The notes: generated from the letters alone by a model not told the origin. Positions 1-9,630 are shown, counted from the first letter of the stretch. The stretch: DNA of 64,000 bases from UBA1479 sp040221095 (GCA_040221095.1 JAVJVP010000003.1:496001-560000); one strand, 5' to 3'. Translations and numbers: made by a program.

Positions 1-37
1 TCTCCGGCAGGCGGCGGATCATGGGGGCGCTGATCAT
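1..37 (-). CDS. mutL: Probable MutL mismatch repair protein, first 12 codons only
   Basis: A minus-strand reading frame opens with ATG at 37 and overlaps the pgi stop codon (ATGA arrangement), then runs off the window edge. The visible residues are MISAPMIRRLPE. The IRRLPE part matches how alphaproteobacterial MutL proteins begin, just before the GHKL ATPase motif, which lies outside the window. An in-frame ATG at 22 is an alternative start. Identification rests on six residues and on knowledge that mutL often lies beside the M16 peptidase genes in this group, so it is tentative. Confidence 0.45.
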   Translation of the reverse strand, partial: MISAPMIRRLPE

Positions 38-1644
38 GAACCGTCCCCGCCGCCCCGGATCCGGCGAATGCGGGCGAGCAGGCTGCGCGTCGAGGCATCC
101 AGTCCCGGGGCGTCGGCACCCTGGGCGAGGGCCCGGGTCAGCGGCCCGGCAAGCTCCTTGCCCAGTTCGACGCCGAATTGGTCAAAGGAATTGACGTTCC
201 ACAGGACGCCCTGAACGAACACCTTGTGCTCGTACAGCGCCAGCAGCATGCCGAGGGTGCGCGGGTCCAGGCGGTCCAAAAGGATGGTGGTGGTGGGCCG
301 GTTGCCGGAAAACTGCTTGTGCGGCGGCACGCCCGGCCCGGCCTTCCGGCCGAGGGCCATGGCCGCCGGCTGGGCCAGGAAATTGGCAAGCAGCTTGTCG
401 TGATGGTCGCCCGCCGGATGGGCCGGATGCACGGCGGCGATGAAGTCGGCGGAGATCAGGTCCGTGCCCTGGTGCAGCAGCTGATAGAACGCATGCTGGC
501 CGTTGGTGCCCGCCTGCCCGAACACGACGGGGGCGGTGGGCTGGGCGACAGCGGCGCCGTCCCGGTCGACGGCCTTGCCGTTGCTTTCCATTTCCAACTG
601 CTGCAGGTAGTCCGGCAGGCCGTCCAGCAGCTGATCATAGGGCAGCACGGCATGGGCGGCGGCGCCCTCGAAATTGCGGTTCCAGATGCCGGCCAGGGCC
701 AGCAGCACGGGCAGGTTTTCCGCCAGCGGCGTTCCCAGGAAATGGCGGTCCATGTCCCGGGCCCCTGACAAAAATTCGCGGAACAGCTCCATGCCCGCCG
801 TCAGCGCCAGCGGCAGGCCGATCGCCGACCACACGGAATACCGCCCGCCGACCCAGTCCCAGAAGCCGAACAGGGCGTCGTCGGCGATGCCGAAATCATG
901 GGCCGCGTCGACGTTGGTGGTGACGGCCGAGAAATGGTCGGCGACGGCTCCGGACCCCAGGGCATCGGTCAACCAGCGCCGCGCCGTCATGGCGTTGGTC
1001 ATGGTCTCGGAGGTCGTGAAGGTCTTGGACGAGACGATGATCAGGGTGGTTTCGGGGTCGCAGGCGTGCAGGACCTCGGTCAGGTCCGTGGCGTCCACGT
1101 TCGATACGAAATGGGGGGTGAGGCCGCGCCGCCGGTAGGGGGTAAGGGCGCGGCAGGCGATGCGCGGTCCCTGGTCCGAGCCGCCGATGCCGATGTTGAT
1201 GACGTCCGTGAAGGGTTTGCCCGTGGCGCCGCTGCGGGTGCCGGCCTCCACCCCGGCGACGAAGGCGGCCATGCGGTCCAGGGTGGCCGCGACGTCGCCG
1301 TGGACGGGCGTCCCGGCGACCGCGAAGCCGTCCTCGGCGCGGGCGCGGAGCGCCATGTGCAGGGCGGCGCGGTCCTCCGTCGCGTTGACCGGCTCGCCCG
1401 CCGCCATGGCGTCGCGCCGGGTTAGGACCCCGCGCTCGTCGGCCAGGGCGATCAGCAGGGCAAGGGTATCCGGGGTGATGCGGTTCTTGGACAGGTCCAG
1501 GCACAGACCGCCCAGGGTGAAGGTCAGGGCGTCGGTGCGGCCGCCGTCGGTGAGAAGATCGCGCAGATGGATGTCCCCGCCCGCCCGGTGATGGTCGGCG
1601 AGCGCCTGCCAGGCCGGCGTTGGGACGGGGGTGGGGGAGGGCAT
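34..1644 (-). CDS. pgi: Glucose-6-phosphate isomerase
   Basis: This 536-residue cytoplasmic enzyme interconverts glucose 6-phosphate and fructose 6-phosphate. Visible family signatures are INIGIGGSDQGP in the first sugar-isomerase domain, the catalytic-glutamate segment MESNGKAV, the catalytic-histidine segment GTNGQHAFYQLLHQGT and FDQFGVELGK near the C-terminus. The open frame extends upstream to a TTG at 1710, but ATG at 1644 fits family length better and has a GGAGGA 12 bases upstream. It follows the M16 peptidase genes by 75 bases and overlaps the probable mutL start, so it is probably part of the same transcript. Confidence 0.97.
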   Translation of the reverse strand: MPSPTPVPTPAWQALADHHRAGGDIHLRDLLTDGGRTDALTFTLGGLCLDLSKNRITPDTLALLIALADERGVLTRRDAMAAGEPVNATEDRAALHMALRARAEDGFAVAGTPVHGDVAATLDRMAAFVAGVEAGTRSGATGKPFTDVINIGIGGSDQGPRIACRALTPYRRRGLTPHFVSNVDATDLTEVLHACDPETTLIIVSSKTFTTSETMTNAMTARRWLTDALGSGAVADHFSAVTTNVDAAHDFGIADDALFGFWDWVGGRYSVWSAIGLPLALTAGMELFREFLSGARDMDRHFLGTPLAENLPVLLALAGIWNRNFEGAAAHAVLPYDQLLDGLPDYLQQLEMESNGKAVDRDGAAVAQPTAPVVFGQAGTNGQHAFYQLLHQGTDLISADFIAAVHPAHPAGDHHDKLLANFLAQPAAMALGRKAGPGVPPHKQFSGNRPTTTILLDRLDPRTLGMLLALYEHKVFVQGVLWNVNSFDQFGVELGKELAGPLTRALAQGADAPGLDASTRSLLARIRRIRGGGDGS

Positions 1645-1719
1645 GAGGGGCTTTGATCCTCCGGGGGACGTTGCGGCGGCGAGAGTACCATCGGGTCTCA
1701 GCGCCGCCAACGGCGGGGC

Positions 1720-3051
1720 TCAGGGCGTCGGTTTGACGTCCTTGGGCTGGCCCACGACGACGACGGTCAGGTCCTTGGGGTGCAAGAGTTTCCGGGCGAC
1801 GCGGCGGATATCGTCGAGCGTCACCGCCTCGATATAGCTGTTGCGCTTGTCCAGGTAATCGATGCCCAGGTCTTCCGTCTGCATGCCGACCAGGATGGCC
1901 GCGATTCGCTCCGTCGCCGTGAAACGCAGCGGGAAGGAGCCGGTCAGGTACTGCTTGGCGGCGGTCAGTTCCGCCTCGGTCACGCCGTCCTGGGCCAGTT
2001 TGGCCCATTCGTCGCCGACGACCTTGATGGTTTCCGCGACCCGCGCATTGGCCGTGCCGGCGCCGCCCGCATAGATCGCCGAACGGTCCATGGGATGCAG
2101 GTAGGTATAGACGGAATAGGCCAGGCCCCGCTTTTCCCGAACCTCGGAATAAAGGCGCGAGGTGAAGCCGCCGCCGCCCAGGATGTGGTTCATCACATAG
2201 GCGGCGTAGAAATCCGGATCATTGCGCATGAGGCCCCGGTCGGCGAACAGGATGTTGCTCTGCTTCAGGGGTTTTTCGACGATGATGGTGCGGCCCGCGA
2301 CCTTGGGCGCGACTTCCGGAACCTTCCAGGGGGCCGCCTTGGCGGGCAGGGCGCCGAAGGTCTTGTCGAGCAGGGGGGCCAGTTCCTTGGCGGTGATGTC
2401 GCCGACCACGCCGATCGCCAGGGTGTCGCGGGCCAGCCGCTCCTTGACGAAGGCGCGCAGGTCGGCGATCTGGATGGCGGCGACGCTTTCCGGCGTGCCG
2501 CCCGTGGGGCGGCCGTAGGGATGGTCCGGATACAGCGTCTTCATCAGGGTCTTGCCGGCGATCGCGTCGGCGTCTTCCGATTCATGGCGCAGGTTGGCCA
2601 AAAGCTGGGCGCGCAGGCGCGACACGGGCTCGGCGTCGAAACGCGGCTGCGTCATGGCCTGGCGCAGCAGGTCGAAGGCGAGATCGCGGTATTCGGTCAG
2701 CGTCTGGACGCGGGCGCCGAAGCTGTCGCGTGCGGCGCTGAAGCGCAGCGTGATGGAATTGTCTTCCAGCGTCTGCTGGAACGCCTGGCTGTCCAGGTCG
2801 CCGGCCCCCTCGTCGAGAAGGGTCGAGACCATGTTGGCCAGCCCTTCCTTGCCCTCGGGGTCGAGGGAGCTGCCGCCGCGGAACGCCAGGCTGAGGGAGA
2901 TGATGGGATTGAGGTGGTCCTCGACCAGCCAGGCCTCGATGCCGCCGGGGCTGACCACGCGCTCGATCTGGGCCGCCTTGGCCGGCGCCGCGTAGAGGAC
3001 GAAAGCCACCGCCGCCACGGCGAAGGCGGCACGGGACAGAAGGCGGCTCAT
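1720..3051 (-). CDS. M16 peptidase, inactive-type (non-HxxEH) subunit, periplasmic
   Basis: A 443-residue protein with a signal peptide (cleavage probably after PAKA, near residue 26) and two M16 (insulinase/processing-peptidase) domains. The N-terminal domain lacks the HxxEH zinc site of active family members: the equivalent segment reads GLANMVSTLLDEGAG. The second domain keeps the R/Y-type signature EKRGLAYSVY found in partner subunits. It starts inside the stop codon of the HxxEH-bearing gene upstream (ATGA overlap), so the two are co-translated and probably form an active/inactive heterodimer, as known for M16B pairs. The substrate is not evident. Confidence 0.93.
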   Translation of the reverse strand: MSRLLSRAAFAVAAVAFVLYAAPAKAAQIERVVSPGGIEAWLVEDHLNPIISLSLAFRGGSSLDPEGKEGLANMVSTLLDEGAGDLDSQAFQQTLEDNSITLRFSAARDSFGARVQTLTEYRDLAFDLLRQAMTQPRFDAEPVSRLRAQLLANLRHESEDADAIAGKTLMKTLYPDHPYGRPTGGTPESVAAIQIADLRAFVKERLARDTLAIGVVGDITAKELAPLLDKTFGALPAKAAPWKVPEVAPKVAGRTIIVEKPLKQSNILFADRGLMRNDPDFYAAYVMNHILGGGGFTSRLYSEVREKRGLAYSVYTYLHPMDRSAIYAGGAGTANARVAETIKVVGDEWAKLAQDGVTEAELTAAKQYLTGSFPLRFTATERIAAILVGMQTEDLGIDYLDKRNSYIEAVTLDDIRRVARKLLHPKDLTVVVVGQPKDVKPTP

Positions 3052-4436
3052 TCCGGTGTCTCCTTGTCTTCCAAGAGAAAGGCCGTGACAGAGCGTTTCT
3101 TGACGAAAACGTATTTGGCGGCGGCCTGGATATCCGCGGCGGTGACCGCCGCGATACGGTCGGGCCAGGCTTCCACATCCGCGACCTTTTGTCCGACGGC
3201 AAGTGCGGCCCCAAGGGTGCGCGCGCCAGTGGTGAAGGAATCGCGGGCGAACACGGCGCTGGCGACCAGCCGTTTCTTGGCGCGCGTGATCTCGTCCGTG
3301 GTGACGCCGTCCCTGGCGATCCGGTCAAGTTCGGCGTCGACGGCCTGTTCGATCTCCGGCAGGGTGACGCCGGGCCGGGGGCTGCCGTAGACCGTGAACT
3401 GGCCGGGGCCCAGGGAACTGGCGTCGTAATAGGAACCCGCCGAGACCGCCTTGCGGTCGCCGATGACCAGCTTGCGGTACAGCCGCGAGGTGCCGCCGCC
3501 GCCCAGGATTTCGGTCAAGATCTGCAGGGCATAGGCGTGCTGCGTTTCGCCGTAAAGATAGCTGGGGGCCAGGTACGAGCGCCGCCACGACGGCTGGCGC
3601 ACCTGGGTGTGCTGCATGGCGACGATGCGCGCCGCTTCCTGCGGCGGCTCGGCCGGGCGGGCGCGGGGGATCGGGGCGGCGGCGGGAATGGCGCCGTAGT
3701 ACTTTTCCGCCAGCGGCTTCAGTTCCTTGGCGGTGATGTCGCCGGCGACCACCAGGATTGCGTTGTTGGGCGCGTACCAGCGTTTGTAGAAATCGATGAT
3801 GTTCTGGCGCGACATGGTGACGATTTCGTGGTCATAGCCGATGATCGGCCGCCGGTAGGGATAATTGCGGTACAGCGCCTCGGACACATGCTCGCCCAGG
3901 ATCGCGGCCGGATTGTTGTCCGTGCGCGACCGCCGTTCCTCGCGCACCACCTGGCGTTCCGGCTCGATGATCGCGTCCGTCAGGACCAGATTGGTCATGC
4001 GGTCGGCCTCCATCTCCATGACCATCTCCAGATGCTCGCGGGCGATGGTCTGGTGATAGGCGGTGTAGTCGTGGGAGGTGAAGGCGTTTTCCTGGCCGCC
4101 GTAGCGCGCGATCAGTTTCGAGAATTCCCCCGGCTTGCGCGTCTTGGTGCCCTTGAACATGAGGTGTTCAAGGAAATGCGCAATCCCCGAATAACCGGAG
4201 CTCTCGTCGGCGGAGCCGACCTTGTACCACACCATATGGGTGACCACGGGGGCGCGGTGGTTGGACACGACGACGACCTGCATGCCGTTGTCCAGGGTGA
4301 AGGTTTCCGGGCTGAACACCTTGGCCAGGGCGGCGCCGGCGTCCAGGGTCAGGGCGGCGGTCAGCAGGGCCAGGGCGGCGATCAGCGGGCGAATGCCTGG
4401 GCCGGACCGGCGGCGGGGGACGGGGGGCATGAACAT
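3048..4436 (-). CDS. M16 zinc metallopeptidase, active subunit, periplasmic
   Basis: A 462-residue exported protease. The N-terminus carries a basic segment and a hydrophobic core, with cleavage likely after ALA near residue 38. The zinc motif HFLEH is followed by LMFKGT, and a downstream glutamate region (EMEADRM, then EPERQVVREE) supplies the third ligand. It is therefore the catalytic half of the pair with the overlapping gene downstream. A candidate promoter (TTGAAA and GACAAT boxes) lies about 100 bases upstream, and no strong ribosome binding site is visible before ATG 4436. A second ATG lies two codons in. Confidence 0.95.
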   Translation of the reverse strand: MFMPPVPRRRSGPGIRPLIAALALLTAALTLDAGAALAKVFSPETFTLDNGMQVVVVSNHRAPVVTHMVWYKVGSADESSGYSGIAHFLEHLMFKGTKTRKPGEFSKLIARYGGQENAFTSHDYTAYHQTIAREHLEMVMEMEADRMTNLVLTDAIIEPERQVVREERRSRTDNNPAAILGEHVSEALYRNYPYRRPIIGYDHEIVTMSRQNIIDFYKRWYAPNNAILVVAGDITAKELKPLAEKYYGAIPAAAPIPRARPAEPPQEAARIVAMQHTQVRQPSWRRSYLAPSYLYGETQHAYALQILTEILGGGGTSRLYRKLVIGDRKAVSAGSYYDASSLGPGQFTVYGSPRPGVTLPEIEQAVDAELDRIARDGVTTDEITRAKKRLVASAVFARDSFTTGARTLGAALAVGQKVADVEAWPDRIAAVTAADIQAAAKYVFVKKRSVTAFLLEDKETPE

Positions 4437-4540
4437 GTCGGGATCAGGGCCTGTTGCGGGTTTCGGTCAGCGGGCGGGGTGCGGGTTCCCGGGACATTGG
4501 AATTGCCGGCGCTTGCGGCGACGATCGGACGCGCAGTTGA

Positions 4541-4568
4541 ATTGTCGTCGAGATCGCGGCCATTTCAA
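4541..4568 (-). promoter_or_regulatory. Candidate sigma70-type promoter for the M16/pgi operon
   Basis: On the minus strand, TTGAAA (4568-4563) and GACAAT (4546-4541) are separated by 16 bases. This would place the start site near 4534, giving a leader of about 100 bases before the active M16 gene. It sits in the 188-base gap between the BamF-like gene and the M16 pair. It is a motif match only. Confidence 0.35.
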
Positions 4569-4624
4569 GGCAGATTGAATCCGTTGTGGCGATGCGGGAC
4601 GGAAAGGCCCCGACATGCCCCCGG

Positions 4625-5200
4625 TCAGAAGCCGAGAATGCCCTTCCTGCGGGTTTCGCGCTTGACCTCGGGTGTCTTGCCCTCGTTGACCGGCTTGCCC
4701 AGGGCCTGGGTTTCCAGCAGGCGGCGCTGTTCGGCCGCGGGATCGACCACGGTGCCCGCGTATTTCGGGTCGTCGACCCAGAAGATCAGCTTGTCGATCA
4801 GGCGGCGGTCCTCTTCGGACAGCGCCAGGGTTTCCCGGTCGACGATCGTGCGGATGGCGGGGTCGGCATCGGCGGTGCCCATCTTGTCCATCAGCACGGT
4901 CAGGCCCGGCGTGGTCTCGGCGAGCGGCTGTGCCTGCACCGGGCGGCGCAGCATGGCGGCGCGGGCCTGGTCGCGGGGGCTGAAGGTTTCCAGCTGCTCG
5001 CGCCCCGGCTCGGGCGGACGCAGGGCATAGTCGGGCGGCAGCGACAGGGGCGGGCGCTTGTAGACGGCGAATTCGTCGGGGGCCTTCTTGCCGCCGGAAA
5101 CCGCGCGCTTCACCGAATCGCAGGCGCCCAGGCTGAATGCCATCATCAGCACCAGAAAAATGCCCGCTGTTCGTGCCGTTTGTCGTTTCATGCCCGCCAT
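4625..5200 (-). CDS. BamF-like lipoprotein (DUF3035)
   Basis: A short lipoprotein of about 191 residues. After a basic start (MAGMKRQ) and a hydrophobic segment comes a lipobox ending SLGAC, so it is predicted to be lipid-anchored at the periplasmic face. The body has the proline-rich KRPPLSLPPDY segment typical of DUF3035, a family linked to the alphaproteobacterial outer-membrane beta-barrel assembly complex as BamF. The frame is open to ATG 5275, but ATG 5200 or 5191 puts the signal peptide at the N-terminus. It lies just downstream of lspA, the enzyme that would process it. The family is clear; the exact start is not. Confidence 0.85.
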   Translation of the reverse strand: MAGMKRQTARTAGIFLVLMMAFSLGACDSVKRAVSGGKKAPDEFAVYKRPPLSLPPDYALRPPEPGREQLETFSPRDQARAAMLRRPVQAQPLAETTPGLTVLMDKMGTADADPAIRTIVDRETLALSEEDRRLIDKLIFWVDDPKYAGTVVDPAAEQRRLLETQALGKPVNEGKTPEVKRETRRKGILGF

Positions 5201-5281
5201 TTCATGCTCAACAGGTTGTGCCCGGGGGAATTTTTCGTGGGGCGGGCCGCCGTTCCGTCCCCGCCGCCGAAGCATGCCAAT

Positions 5282-5770
5282 CTACGACGATTCGTCTCGG
5301 TGAAACAAGGAATCAAGGATCAGAAGCGCCGCCCCCACCGTGATCGCGCTGTCGGCGACGTTGAAGGCGGGCCAATGGGCGCCGCCCGCGTGCAGATCGA
5401 CGAAATCGACCACGGCGCCGTGGACCAGGCGGTCGATGACGTTGCCCAGCGCCCCGCCCAGGATCAGGCCGATGCCCCATCCGACCATGCGCTCCGGCCC
5501 GCGGAACAGCCAGACCGCCAGCACGGCGGAAACGGCCAGGGCCAGGGCGGACAAAATCCAGGGGCCGTAGTCCGAGGCCGTGTTGAACAGGCCGAAGCTG
5601 ACGCCCCGGTTCCATACCAGAACCAGATTGGCGAAGGGCAGGACCTCGATCACCCGGGGCGGGTTCATCAGGTCGGTCAGCACCCACCATTTGCTGATCT
5701 GGTCGAGAACGAGGACCAGAAAGGCTAGGCCCAGGCCCTGACGGCGCAGCGTGATATGGGGGGCGGTCAA
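5282..5770 (-). CDS. lspA: Lipoprotein signal peptidase (signal peptidase II)
   Basis: A 162-residue inner-membrane aspartic protease that removes signal peptides from prolipoproteins. Four hydrophobic segments are visible. The two catalytic aspartates lie in GNVIDRL and FNVADS, and the VWNRGVSFG motif of the family is present. The start is taken as TTG at 5770, 15 bases after the ileS stop with a G-rich stretch ahead. No ATG exists before the first membrane segment. It belongs to the ileS-lspA pair common in proteobacteria and precedes a lipoprotein gene. Confidence 0.96.
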   Translation of the reverse strand: MTAPHITLRRQGLGLAFLVLVLDQISKWWVLTDLMNPPRVIEVLPFANLVLVWNRGVSFGLFNTASDYGPWILSALALAVSAVLAVWLFRGPERMVGWGIGLILGGALGNVIDRLVHGAVVDFVDLHAGGAHWPAFNVADSAITVGAALLILDSLFHRDESS

Positions 5771-5785
5771 GGGGGCCCCCGCCGT

Positions 5786-8686
5786 TTATTCGGCGGCCAG
5801 GGGCGAATGGCGCACGGCGTCGGCACAGCGCCCGCAGACCGTGGGATGATCTGCGTCTGAGCCGATATCTTCCAGTTTTTTCCAGCAACGCTCGCATTTT
5901 TCGCCATTTGCTGGCCGGACGACAACTGCAATGCCTGATTGTCCGTCCAATGTGAAAGCGCCAGCTGGGGATATGTCCGATATCATCTGCGCAGAAGACG
6001 TGATGAATATTTCAGGGAAATTGAGATCGGAAAATTTGGATTCATCGAAGGTCTGTAGATACACATCGACATGAGCTTCCAGAGACGAGCGAATCGTTTT
6101 GTTCGCGCGTTCTAATTCTAGTGCGCCTGTGACGACACGACGTACGTTTCGGACGAAACGCCACTTGTTTTCCAGCGCTTCATCGTTCCAACTGTCGGGG
6201 ATTTCCGGGAACTGTCGGCGATGGACGCTGTCGGCGGCGTCGGGCTCGGCCAGGCGCGCCTGCCAGGCTTCCTCCGCCGTGAAGCACAGGAAGGGCGCCA
6301 GCCAGGCGGTCAGGCAGTTGAACAGTTCGTCCAGCACCGTGCGGGCGGCCCGGCGTTCCAGGGAATCGGCGCGGTCGCAGTACAGGGTGTCCTTGCGGAT
6401 GTCGAAATAGAAGGCCGACAGGTCGACGGCGCAGAAGTTATGCAGTTCCGTGAACACGCCGTGGAATTCGAAGCTGTCGCAGGCACCGCGCAGCATCTTG
6501 TCGAGCTGCCACAGGCGGGTCAGCACCCAGCGTTCCAGCTCGGGCATCTCCGCCATGTCCAGACGCTCGCCCGCATGGAAGCCGTCCAGGTTACCCAGCA
6601 GATAGCGCAGCGTGTTGCGCAGGCGGCGGTAGATGTCGGCGTGGAACTTGACGATTTCCGGCCCGATGCGCAGGTCTTCGGAATAGTTCGAACCCACCAC
6701 CCACAGGCGCAGGATATCGGCGCCGTGCTGGTTGCACACGTCCTGGGGGGCGGTGATGTTGCCGAGGGACTTGGACATCTTCTGGCCGTCCTCGGCCATG
6801 ACGAAGCCGTGGGTCAGCACTGCGTCGTAGGGCGCCCGGCCCCGGGTGCCGCAGGATTCCAGCAATGAGGAATGGAACCAGCCGCGGTGCTGGTCCGTGC
6901 CTTCCAGGTACAGGGCGGCGGGCCAGGTCAGGTCGTCGCGGTGTTCCAGGACGAAGGAATGGGTCGATCCGGAATCGAACCACACGTCGAGAATGTCCAT
7001 GACCTGGTCGTAGTCGTCGGTGCTGTAATCGTTGCCGAGGAAGCGCGCCGGCTCGGACGCGAACCAGGCGTCGGCGCCTTCGGCCTCCACCGCCTCGACG
7101 ATGCGGGCGTTGACGGCGGGATCGTTGAGCAGCTCGCCCGTTTCCTTGTGCACGAACACGGTGATCGGCACGCCCCAGGCGCGCTGGCGGGAAATCACCC
7201 AATCGGGGCGGTTCTGGATCATGGCGTGCAGGCGGGCCTGTCCGCCGCCGGGCACGAACTGGGTCTGGCCGATGGCGCCCAGGGCGACGTCGCGCAGGCT
7301 GGCCTGGCCGCTGCCGTTCGGCACGGCGAAATCCCGGTCCATGGCGATGAACCACTGCGGCGTGTTGCGGAAGATGACGGGCTTCTTGGACCGCCAGGAA
7401 TGGGGGTACTGGTGTTTCAGGCGTCCGCGCGCGATCAGCTTGCCGCCGGCGACCAGGGCCTTGATGACGCGGTCGTTGGCGTCGCCCTTCTTGCCGTGCT
7501 CTGTGATCACCTGGCCGCCTTCGAAGCCGGGGGCCTCGGCGGTGAAGCGACCGTCGGCGTCGACCGTATAGGGAATGTGGCTGTCGATGCCGCGCTCGGC
7601 GAGAAACTTGCCGGACCCGGTCCAGGCCTCGAAATCCTCGCGCCCATGACCGGGGGCGGTGTGGACGAACCCGGTGCCGGTTTCTTCCGTGACGTGGTCG
7701 CCGTCCAGCAGCGGCACGTCGAACTCATAGCCCATGCCGCGCAGGGGATGGGCGCAGGTCAGGCCGGCCAGGGTGTCGCCAGCGACATCGCCGCGGCGCT
7801 CAAAACTCTCGACCCGGGCGGATTTCATGACATCGGCGGCCAGGGCGTCGGCCAGCACCAGCTTGTCGCCCGGCTTGGCCCAGTTGTCGTCCGCCGCCGC
7901 CGTGACCTCGTACAGGCCATAGGAGATGCGCTTGGAGAAACAGATCGCCCGGTTGCCGGGGATGGTCCAGGGCGTCGTGGTCCAGATCACCACGGACGCG
8001 TCGGCAAGGCCGTCGTCGCCGGACACCACCGGGAACTTGACCCAGATCGTGTCCGATTCATGGTCGTGGTATTCGACCTCGGCCTCGGCCAGGGCGGTCT
8101 TTTCGACCACCGACCACATCACCGGCTTGGAGCCCCGGTAGAGCAATCCGTTGTCGAGGAACTTCAGGAGTTCGCGCACGATCTGCGCTTCCGCCGGGAA
8201 GCTCATGGTGGTGTAGGGATCGGCCCAGTCGCCGATCACGCCCAGGCGCTTGAACTCGTCGCGCTGCACGCCGATCCAATGCTGGGCGAAATCGCGGCAT
8301 TCCTGGCGGAATTCGACGACCGGCACCTGGTCCTTGTCCTTGCCCTGGGCGCGGTACTGTTCCTCGATCTTCCATTCGATGGGCAGGCCGTGGCAGTCCC
8401 AGCCGGGCACGTAATTGGCGTCCTTGCCCATCATCTGCTGGGCCCGCACGATCACGTCCTTGAGGATCTTGTTCAGGGCATGGCCGATGTGCAGGTTGCC
8501 GTTGGCGTAGGGCGGGCCGTCGTGCAGCACGAAGGGCGGGCGGCCCTGGGCGTCCGCGCGCAGAAGCTGGTAGAGGCCGACCTCTTCCCACTTCTGGATG
8601 ATGTCCGGTTCCTTGGCGGCCAGACCGGCCTTCATGGGAAAGTCGGTCCGGGGCAGGAACACCGTGGCTTTGTAATCGACGGTCAT
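5786..8686 (-). CDS. ileS: Isoleucyl-tRNA synthetase
   Basis: A 966-residue class I aminoacyl-tRNA synthetase that charges tRNA-Ile. The HIGH motif appears in NLHIGHALNKILKD and the KMSKS motif in GQKMSKSLGN. The editing domain lies between them, and a C-terminal zinc-finger region holds CERCWKK and CGRCADAV. The start overlaps the ribF stop (ATGA). Codons for about residues 856-935, between the anticodon-binding domain and the zinc finger, are strikingly AT-richer than the rest of the gene, although the reading frame is intact. Confidence 0.98.
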   Translation of the reverse strand: MTVDYKATVFLPRTDFPMKAGLAAKEPDIIQKWEEVGLYQLLRADAQGRPPFVLHDGPPYANGNLHIGHALNKILKDVIVRAQQMMGKDANYVPGWDCHGLPIEWKIEEQYRAQGKDKDQVPVVEFRQECRDFAQHWIGVQRDEFKRLGVIGDWADPYTTMSFPAEAQIVRELLKFLDNGLLYRGSKPVMWSVVEKTALAEAEVEYHDHESDTIWVKFPVVSGDDGLADASVVIWTTTPWTIPGNRAICFSKRISYGLYEVTAAADDNWAKPGDKLVLADALAADVMKSARVESFERRGDVAGDTLAGLTCAHPLRGMGYEFDVPLLDGDHVTEETGTGFVHTAPGHGREDFEAWTGSGKFLAERGIDSHIPYTVDADGRFTAEAPGFEGGQVITEHGKKGDANDRVIKALVAGGKLIARGRLKHQYPHSWRSKKPVIFRNTPQWFIAMDRDFAVPNGSGQASLRDVALGAIGQTQFVPGGGQARLHAMIQNRPDWVISRQRAWGVPITVFVHKETGELLNDPAVNARIVEAVEAEGADAWFASEPARFLGNDYSTDDYDQVMDILDVWFDSGSTHSFVLEHRDDLTWPAALYLEGTDQHRGWFHSSLLESCGTRGRAPYDAVLTHGFVMAEDGQKMSKSLGNITAPQDVCNQHGADILRLWVVGSNYSEDLRIGPEIVKFHADIYRRLRNTLRYLLGNLDGFHAGERLDMAEMPELERWVLTRLWQLDKMLRGACDSFEFHGVFTELHNFCAVDLSAFYFDIRKDTLYCDRADSLERRAARTVLDELFNCLTAWLAPFLCFTAEEAWQARLAEPDAADSVHRRQFPEIPDSWNDEALENKWRFVRNVRRVVTGALELERANKTIRSSLEAHVDVYLQTFDESKFSDLNFPEIFITSSAQMISDISPAGAFTLDGQSGIAVVVRPANGEKCERCWKKLEDIGSDADHPTVCGRCADAVRHSPLAAE

Positions 8687-9630
8687 GGCCCTGTTTTCGA
8701 TAAGATTTGGCGTGCTTGGTCGCTGTCCGCGGCGATTTGTGCCTTTAATTGGTCAATGCCGTCAAACTTCTTTTCCGGGCGCAGGAATTCGACCAGCTGC
8801 ACGCCGAGCCGCTGACCGTAAAGATCGCCGGTGAAATCGAACAGGAAGACCTCCAGCAGATCGGCCTCGCCGGCGAAGGTCGGGCGGCGGCCGATGTTGG
8901 CGACGCCGGTGAATTCCTTGCCCTCGCCGATGCGCACGCGCACGGCGTAGACCCCCCGGGCGGGGCGCAGATAGGTGCCCAGCGCCAGGTTCGCCGTGGG
9001 AAAGCCGATGGTGCGCCCGCGCTGGTCGCCCCGGATGACCCGGCCCTCGATCTCGAACGGGCGGCCCAGGATGCGGGCGGCGGCCTGGGGCTCGCCCGCC
9101 TGCAGGGCCTCGCGCACGCCGGTCGAGGAATAGGCCGCGTCGCCGTCATTGCCGGCGAAGGTCTGGGCGCGCACGGCCGTGAAATCGAATCCCAGGCGCT
9201 TGCCGAAGCCCAGCAGCATCTCGCAATTGCCGCCCCGGCCCTTGCCGAACACGAAATCGTAGCCGCAGACGACATGGCGGGCGCCGATGCCGCCGACCAG
9301 CACGGTTTCGATGAAGTCCTCGGCCGTGAGCGACGAAAACGCCTTGTTGAACTGCTGCACGAAGATGGTGTCGACGCCGAGCCCGAAGATCAGCCGCGCC
9401 TTGGCGTGGAACGGGGTCAGGCGGAAGGGCGGCGTATCGGGGGCGAAAAAGGCGCGGGGGTGCGGCTCGAAGGTCAGCACCCCCCAGGGCCGGGCCGTGG
9501 CATGGGCGATGGCCCCGGCCTCGCCGATCACGGCGCGATGGCCCAGGTGCACGCCGTCGAAATTGCCGATGGCGACCACGGCGCCCCGGGCGTCGCCGGG
9601 GATGTTCTGGTAATGGCGAAAAATCCGCAT
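8683..9630 (-). CDS. ribF: Bifunctional riboflavin kinase / FAD synthetase
   Basis: A 315-residue enzyme that phosphorylates riboflavin to FMN and adenylates FMN to FAD. The N-terminal nucleotidyltransferase domain has GNFDGVHLGH, and the C-terminal flavokinase domain has GRTIGFPTANL. The open frame reaches a TTG at 9669, but ATG 9630 (MRIFRHY) matches the usual N-terminus. Its stop overlaps the ileS start, the usual ribF-ileS-lspA order. No FMN riboswitch-like structure is apparent in the 58 bases upstream. Confidence 0.97.
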   Translation of the reverse strand: MRIFRHYQNIPGDARGAVVAIGNFDGVHLGHRAVIGEAGAIAHATARPWGVLTFEPHPRAFFAPDTPPFRLTPFHAKARLIFGLGVDTIFVQQFNKAFSSLTAEDFIETVLVGGIGARHVVCGYDFVFGKGRGGNCEMLLGFGKRLGFDFTAVRAQTFAGNDGDAAYSSTGVREALQAGEPQAAARILGRPFEIEGRVIRGDQRGRTIGFPTANLALGTYLRPARGVYAVRVRIGEGKEFTGVANIGRRPTFAGEADLLEVFLFDFTGDLYGQRLGVQLVEFLRPEKKFDGIDQLKAQIAADSDQARQILSKTGP

